Assembly (NCBI RefSeq): GCF_047511655.1
Contig: NC_133392.1
Span: 93,489,042-93,553,041, forward strand
Direction of reading: 5' to 3'
Origin: Castor canadensis
Taxonomy: Eukaryota > Chordata > Mammalia > Rodentia > Castoridae
Length of the DNA: 64,000 nt
A model generated the notes under the pieces. It saw only the letters and a list, made by a program, of their open reading frames with translations. It did not search any database and was not told where the DNA came from. Positions 57,903-64,000 of this stretch are shown here, in pieces. The position numbers were made by a program, and so were the translations under genes. How positions within the stretch are numbered: position 1 is the stretch's first letter; the number at the start of each line of letters is the position of its first letter.

Positions 57903-60520
57903 CTAAAGTACACAAGGGTCACTCCTAGTTACTATATGACTTAGTTTCATCAATAAAGTGAGTTGAAACAAAGAGTAAAAGCACAACTCACTGCAATATG
58001 AATTGGGAGATTTCTCGATTTTCATTTCAGTACATTTAGGTGAGAAACTATTCTTACTAATGGCTTAGATAGTTAATTGGTCTATATTATGCATGGAATT
58101 AGCCAGAGAAAATGGAAAATAAGGGTACTCATTCTAGACCTCACTCCTATATTTAAGCTCTCCTTATGTACTTTTAACTTACACCATCAGCACTTAATGT
58201 ACAGATAACTCAACTTTAAGATTGAAAGAGTTATAGGGTTGTGATTTTTATAATTTCTCCTAACATTTTATATATTACCTTTAAAGCACTCAGTAAAATA
58301 CATCCCAAGGATTTCTGCACCTCACAAACTTTATAGAAATTTCTTGGCTAGTGACTAAAATGCTAGCTCACTTGAGATTGAATATAGTAAGTGCTGAATG
58401 AAGTAAGCAATAAAATTATTCTTATGTGTGTGTGCATTCTCTCAGAACTTTTAAAATTCTTTACATACTTTAAGAACATTATTTAAATATGAAATGGGTT
58501 CTAGGTTCTTGTCACTCTTCAATCTAAACAATCCTGTGTCATTGCAATTCCCCATTCCCCTCCACCAGTCATAAAGTCACTGAGCCACTCAACATGTACT
58601 GCTGTCTGCAGAGTGTCTGTTTGCCTTTCATCATACAGATAGTGACCCACAGATCCTTATTCCTTGTTTTTCCTTCTACAAACAATTTTTAATTCCTAGC
58701 ACTATCTTCACTCTCTGAGCTTCTTATATGATTTAATTTCCTAAGTTTTTATGAGAATTGTGTTAGTTTTTATCAATCCTACCCCATAATTTTTAAAATA
58801 AAATGCCTCAAAATCATCACACAGGCTACCAAAGCAAAGTGACATAGCAGAGGTCTATGCTTCCCTACCTGTGAATGGTTATGCCAGCCACGTTTAATAA
58901 CCAAAAGCTTCCACATTTAGCATTGTGTTTTGCCAACGTATTCACAAAGGATGCAGAGGACCAGTGTTGGGTTGATAATTGCAAAACACAAACCCTATGA
59001 AGAATCAAGGCTACTTCTATACTGTGTTCAGGATCAATGGTTTCAATATTGTGTGATCTGAAATTCCTTCCTGCCAGAATCCTGCAGGATACAGTTTCTC
59101 CACCCACACTCAATGGCAACATTCCCTTCCTTCATCAACAGCTGTGAATCTTTTACTTCTTGCAGTGGATGTCACAAGCCTCTTCCACGGGTTTCCCCCT
59201 CTTCCTGTAGTCAGTCCCCTGGTGAATGCAGATGGGAACATATTTCTCTTAGTCATTCATAAGAGCTCAAATGACAAATGAATTTTTCTACCCCTGCTGC
59301 TCTCTCAACTTTGGGAAGTATCAAGTGGACCATTAGCCATTTCATGATATTCAACTTGGGTGACCATGCTGGGAACAGTTGCAACTTAATGCCTTTTTAA
59401 CACACGGTTATGGGCTATATTATACCCAATTCTATTACATTTTTCAATGATATTTTTATTTTATTGTGCCATTAATAATTTATCATCTTTATTTTTATTA
59501 CCCAATTATACTAATTATTTTATTTCTATTATTGTTTTCTTATTTTTATGAAGGTTATAAAATTAATAAAATCTTTGACCCCATCTTGAGAGGTCAGCAG
59601 GGTCCCTAAATTGCCCTCTGCCAGCTTGTAATTATGTATACCCTATTTGGGCATCTCCTGGACATATAATAGTGGACAATGTGTTACTAAGCAATTTTGT
59701 TTTTTTCTTTTTAATTCTGCAAATTATACATAATAAATAAACCTAGAGATCAGATAATGGTGTTTGGAAAAGGAAAGTAAATTTTCCAGCAAGACAAAAG
59801 AAGAAGAGGCTGCCATTCCTAGCAAAAACAAAGGTATATATGGAAACTTAATACCTCCAAGATATTATTTAATGACATCTGAATAAGGTCAAACTATATA
59901 TTTTAAGTAGTATATATTTTAAGTAGTAATAACATTAATCGTACAGCTGAAATTTTTTTAATTATAAACTAAGCATCAGAGAAATGAAGTTTTGTTAGCA
60001 GAAGAAAACCATGTTGATTCAAAAAAAGAATGAGAATGAGAAAAACATATCTTGAGACCTACTATGTTGATTTTCTTAAAATTAAGAATTTCGTTCTAAA
60101 CTAAAGTGGAAAATTGCTGTTTTAAAAGGGACTTGATTAATAATAGTTCTTTCATTTTTCTATTATTGTTTCTAAACTGTACTAAATATTTATGTTTATT
60201 ATGGAGAAAATTACCCATATCTATAGCAAAAGCTTAATCATATGTAATATACATGAGGACAGAGATGACTTTTAGCTGCACTCTAGAACCTAGCACATCA
60301 GAGGTTCTAAATAAATATTTACTGAACAAATCAATAAATAGATCAATATACAGATTTGTGATAATCATATATGTTATGTTAATTTAATATATGACTGACT
60401 AATGCAAATATCACATATAAGCAGTGCTATGCTTAGGCAAAAAGATAGCATTTGGGCAACCTTTGTGGGATTTTGTAGCACTTCATTATAATGAAATTAT
60501 TTGGTATTACCTAAAGAAGG
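57903..60520. other. Mostly unique sequence
   Basis: No repeat identified except an L2-like 3' tip on the plus strand near 60,250-60,345 ('ggttctaaataaatatttactgaacaaat'). A minus frame at 58,865-59,122 ends at a possible donor but lacks a good acceptor. 59,440-59,570 is very AT-rich. Confidence 0.5.
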
Positions 60521-60878
60521 ATGCTTTTAAGGCTTGAATATGACATGTCCCTCACAGGCTTATGTTTGAACACTTGATCCCCAATTAGGGGTACTATTTA
60601 GGAGGTGGGAAATAGCTGGAAAAAATTGTTCACTAAGAGTGAGTCGTTTAGGGTATGTTATCTCTGGACTGTTCTTGTTTCACTCTTTCTGCTTCCTGTC
60701 CACCATAAAGAAACTTAACTACCACACATTCCTGCTTCCATGTTGTTTCCGTCCAAGCTCATGAGACCAGTCAACCATGGAATGAACACTTTGAAATCAT
60801 GTGCCAAAATAAATCTTTCCTACCGGATGTTCTCTCAGGCATTTTGGTCACAGCTACAAAAACGTGACTAATACAGAC
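60521..60878 (+). repeat. MaLR 5' LTR
   Basis: 'ggcttgaatatgacatgtccc' start, 'tgatccccaattagggg' block, the polyadenylation-type 'gtgccaaaataaatctttcc' and the end 'cattttggtcacagc...gtgactaatacag'. About 100 bases longer than the 3' LTR. Confidence 0.83.
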
Positions 60879-61850
60879 AATTGGTACCTGAAAAGTGGAG
60901 TCATTGTTGTGACAATTCCTGACAATGTAGGTAAGAAGCCTCTGAAACTGATTTTTCGGAAAGAATTTGGAAAAGTTTGGATTAGTAGGATAGAGAAAGC
61001 TCACAATACTATATAAGCAGTTTAATAGGCAATTTTCTGGGGAGCTCAGAAGACCGGAATACCAATAGGAATCAAAGGAGAAAAGACTGTGCTGGTGGAA
61101 AAAAGGCCTTTATTGAAAATTGGAGTAGTGACCCCTCAGGTTACATTCTGGCAAAGAATTGGTATACATTTTGTCCATGTCTTGAGATTTCAAGTGAAGT
61201 TGAATTTAAAACTAAAGGCTAATTTGACAAAATTTCAAGAGAGACTGTGGCATGGGTATGGCTAGCTGCTTTCAGTGGGACCTACAGTAAAAATCAGGAA
61301 CAAAAAGGAGAATAGAAATATCTGAAAAATGTGCACACTTAAAGTTGTGAAAAGGAGGACTCAATTGTTGAAGAGATGGTTGCCATTGAAAGAACTCAAG
61401 TTCTTCATACCTGGACAATAGTAAAGATGCCTTGAGGGCATCTCAGTAATTAATTGCACTACACCCATGGCAGGATCAAGGGTATGAATGAGTAAACTCA
61501 TTTGAAAGCACTTCTGGGGTGCCCTGCTCTCACAGGGCGTTTCGCCAGGATTCATTTCACTCTGCTCAGCCACACAGGCACTCAGAGGCTACTGCAGCCA
61601 TGGTCCAAGGGGATCCAGGTACTTCAGACCTTAGTGTTGTACATGTGATGCTGGTTTTGCAGGCATGCAGAATGCAAGAGCTACAGGGTCATGGAGGCTG
61701 CCACCTAAATTTCAAAGGAAGGATTGGAAGGCCAGGCAATGTGTGGCAGGATCAGAATCCATGCAAGCACTTATAAGAGGGCAATGCATAAATCTGTGAG
61801 GTTGTAGTCTAAGTTTCAATGGAAACCTCAGGATGTTAAGATGCCAGAAC

Positions 61851-62047
61851 AAGCTGGGTACTTGTGGCTCATGCCTGTAATCCTAGCTACTCAGGAGGCA
61901 GAGATCAGGAAGATCACAGTTCAAAACCAGCCTGAGCAAATAGTTCGTGAGAACCTATCTCAAAAAAATCCTTCACAAAAAATGGCTGGTGGACTGGTTC
62001 AAGGGCCCAGCTTCAAACCCCAGTACCGCAAAAAAAAAAAAAAAAAA
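61851..62047 (+). mobile_element. Dimeric SINE inserted in the MaLR internal region
   Basis: Reads 'gtggctcatgcctgtaatcc', 'tagctactcaggaggcagag', 'atcacagttcaaaaccagcc' and 'aaatagttcgtgagaacc', then a short ID-like half 'ggctggtggactggttcaagg' and 'cccagtaccgc', and an A-tail (62,031-62,047). The flanking repeat GCCAGAA (61,843-61,849 and 62,048-62,054) is the likely target-site duplication. The 'agttcgtgag' left half is the signature I associate with castorid/geomyoid SINEs. A 127-residue frame across it is accidental. Confidence 0.88.
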
Positions 62048-62516
62048 GCCAGAAACATGGAACATCTGAAAAGGAAAGCCAAAGGCACAGTAGAGTCAAC
62101 CCAAGAAAGAGGCCATGTAGACTGTAAACAGCAAAGACATAGGGGCAGAGCTGCCCAAGCCTGTTGTAGCTCATTTCATGACACCATGTGCCGTGGAGGC
62201 CTGACACACAGCTATAGGTTTTAGTATTTGTCTTTTTGGGTTTTGGTTCACTTTTGATCTGATCTTTCATTGCTATGCTCCTCTTCCTCCTTGCTGTAAT
62301 GAAAATGTTTATTTGGTACTCTTGTATCTTGGAAACACATACTTTGTTTTTTATTTTACAGAGGCTCAAAACTAAAAGTTTACCTTGAGTCTCAGAAGAG
62401 ATGTTGAACTTTGACTTTTGAACAAGGTTGAAATATTAAAACTTTGGAGACTCCTAGAGATAGACAGAATATACTTGGCAGTATGAGGCCATGAGCCTTT
62501 GAGGACCAGGGGAGGA

Positions 62517-62772
62517 TATTATGGTTTGAATATGAAATGTTTGGTGTTTTGAACACTCAGCCTCCAGCTGTTTTTTGTAGGTTCTGGAAACTTTAGGAGG
62601 TGAGGTCTAGCTGGAAGAAGTAGGTCACCTGGGGCAGGCCCTTGGTGGTGTATTATCCTTGGTCTCTCTCTGTCTCTCTCTGCTTCCTGTGCACCATGAG
62701 GAAGCTTCTCTTTTCCTACCTGAAGTTGTTCTATCAGGTATTTTAGTCACAGCAATGCAAAAATAAATAATA
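62517..62772 (+). repeat. MaLR 3' LTR, internally deleted
   Basis: 'tattatggtttgaatatgaaatg' start and 'tctatcaggtattttagtcacagcaatg' end pair with the 5' LTR. The block just before the end, which holds 'ccaaaataaatctttcc' in the 5' LTR, is missing, so the polyadenylation signal is lost. A (TCTC)n patch lies at 62,664-62,681. Confidence 0.8.
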
Positions 62773-64000
62773 TAAATGCCAATTATTTTTGTACCAGAAT
62801 GTTAAATTCTGTCTTGACATGTATCTTTCCGAGAAAATACATATGAATCAAATTAATATTTTTTGACTCTTTACAAAAATAGGAAATATAATGAAATCAG
62901 CTTTTGCTTTCTGTGAGCACATGCCAGACATCTTTCTGATCCAACACCTAATACGCTTTTGGCTACAAATTGAGGAACTCCCAATACTAATTAGCAAATA
63001 AAAACACACATCTATTAGGGTTCCTAAAGATGTGCTGTAGTATAGTACAGCACTTTGAATTTTAACAGAGCAGCTAAAGATAAAAGAATAGCATGTCAGT
63101 CTCATAATTGATCATTATGTCCCCTACATTTCTTATATAAAAAACATGCTCGTAAAGTATTTGCTAAAGGCCATTTGATTTTTCTCAGATGTAAAAAACA
63201 GATCTAATTAAAGAGGACATTTTAATTTCTAATAAATCTCTTTTCTTTGGATGTTTTCTGTTCTTGAGTATATTTCTATTCTGGTGTTGATTTCAAATCT
63301 TTGAAATTTTAATAAAAATTTTTAAACAGTAGCAATTGCATTTGAAATGAACTATAATAACATATCATTTTATCTAATGTTTGGGTTAGTGATATAAATA
63401 TATATTTAAACTTTTGAACAAAGAGCATGAAACCTCACTAGAATTCTAAACCAGTGGTTTATACCAAGGAACATCTTATTTATAAATTCCTTGGCAATCA
63501 GCCACTATTTTCTAAGCAAGAAATCTTGAAGGGAAACCACTTATATCAAATTCTACACTATATCTCACATCATTATCTAGAGTCCAGTTTATATAATTAA
63601 AACTACATCTACAGATTAGAAACTCACCCATTCAGGCACCTAATAATTGAACCAGTGAAATCTTGAAACCGGTGTAATCTATGTTGACAAATATTTACAT
63701 GTTCTTTGATTTTTCTTAACAACTTGAAACTTTTTAAATGTAAAATAGGTACTTATATTAATATACAGAAACAAGATCAATCGTGGTAGAATTCAGTTGA
63801 AAGGCAATCGTGTCCTTCGATGACCTAACAGGACAGGATGACATATTTAAATTGGACAATTATTGAAGAATTTTTAAAAGGAGCTGTTTATAAGGATTAT
63901 GGGCTGGGGGGGACCTACCAGGGCCAGTAGAATACAGAGTGAGGTGGTTAATCTGAGTGAGGAAATAGATATGTAGAATAGACCACTTAACCTACTGTAG
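62773..64000. other. Unique AT-rich sequence to the window end
   Basis: No repeat, exon or RNA gene recognised. Contains a short G run near 63,906-63,912. The 85-residue minus frame at 62,848-63,105 shows no domain pattern. Confidence 0.5.

Larger units (their letters stand above)
60521..62772 (+). mobile_element. ERVL-MaLR provirus with both LTRs and internal region
   Basis: 5' LTR about 60,521-60,878, internal region 60,879-62,516, 3' LTR 62,517-62,772. The internal region starts 'ttggtacctgaaaagtgg', the usual MaLR text just after the LTR. It carries 'ggttacattctggcaaagaattgg', 'ttttgtccatgtcttgagattt' and 'cagccatggtccaagggg', then 'ggcagagctgcccaag', 'gagtctcagaagagatg' and 'gacttttgaacaagg'. 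A purine-rich run (62,500-62,515) precedes the 3' LTR, as a polypurine tract should. MaLRs are non-autonomous and encode no polymerase; no long frame survives here. A SINE sits inside. Confidence 0.85.

Noticed and set aside
58865..59122. 85-residue minus-strand frame as a second exon of the gene suggested at 57,637
   Set aside because: A possible donor (AG/GTAGGG) exists at 58,869, but the frame stops within that donor, no pyrimidine-rich acceptor precedes it, and the N-terminal part shifts frame relative to the more protein-like reading.
61841..62224. 127-residue plus-strand frame
   Set aside because: It runs through a SINE, its poly-A tail (Lys run) and MaLR internal sequence.
1..64000. 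CRISPR array, prokaryotic operons, phage or plasmid features
   Set aside because: Repeat content, SINEs, LINEs and LTRs are mammalian; no regularly spaced repeats and no dense coding are present.

Overview
The window looks like nuclear DNA of a placental mammal, most probably a castorimorph rodent and perhaps beaver (Castor). It is AT-rich and intron-like or intergenic. Layers of retroelements fill it: L1, L2, MIR, MaLR/MLT LTRs, MER5, and dimeric SINEs with a 7SL/B1-like left half and an ID/tRNA-like right half. The SINE at 61851-62047 and a young L1 family ending in a G-rich tract plus AATAATAAA are what point to Castorimorpha. That assignment rests on recalled repeat families and was not searched. 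No complete host protein-coding gene, rRNA, functional tRNA or CRISPR array can be supported. The only candidate host coding piece is a splice-flanked open segment on the minus strand (57637-57902).

Layout. 1-1805: old L1 (-). 3.2-9.4 kb: MIR, B1-like SINE, MLT1 LTR, trimeric SINE and an ancient L1M (+). 9.45-12.14 kb: a nested stack in which an old L1 (-) hosts a young L1 and a solo ERV1-like LTR and is followed by a MaLR LTR. 12.3-16.3 kb: MER5, ancient L1M/HAL1-like LINE (+) broken by two LTR fragments. 16.3-26.7 kb: mostly unique sequence with L1M, L2, MIR and MLT1 fragments and a GC-richer, ORF-tiled stretch at 23.9-25.2 kb. 26.7-28.4 kb: SINE with an exploded purine microsatellite tail, MLT2 LTR, degraded L2. 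28.46-34.46 kb: a nearly complete old L1 (-) with 3' UTR, ORF2 (large internal deletion), ORF1 and 5' UTR.

36.19-37.60, 42.91-43.88 and 50.15-51.08 kb hold three young 5'-truncated L1 copies (+), each with a perfect 14-15 bp target-site duplication. They sit in unique DNA, in an MLT1 LTR end and in an L2 respectively. 38.9-39.6 and 48.3-57.35 kb are L2 territory (-), interrupted at 53.23-56.90 kb by two tandem old L1s (+). 57.35-60.5 kb is unique and holds the candidate exon. 60.52-62.77 kb is a MaLR provirus with both LTRs and internal region, carrying a SINE. The last 1.2 kb shows nothing recognisable.

The elements do not work together as a pathway. What the window offers is a relative history: L2/MIR and MLT elements are oldest, then L1M, MaLR and the old L1 family, then the young L1 and SINEs. 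I found no new biological system.
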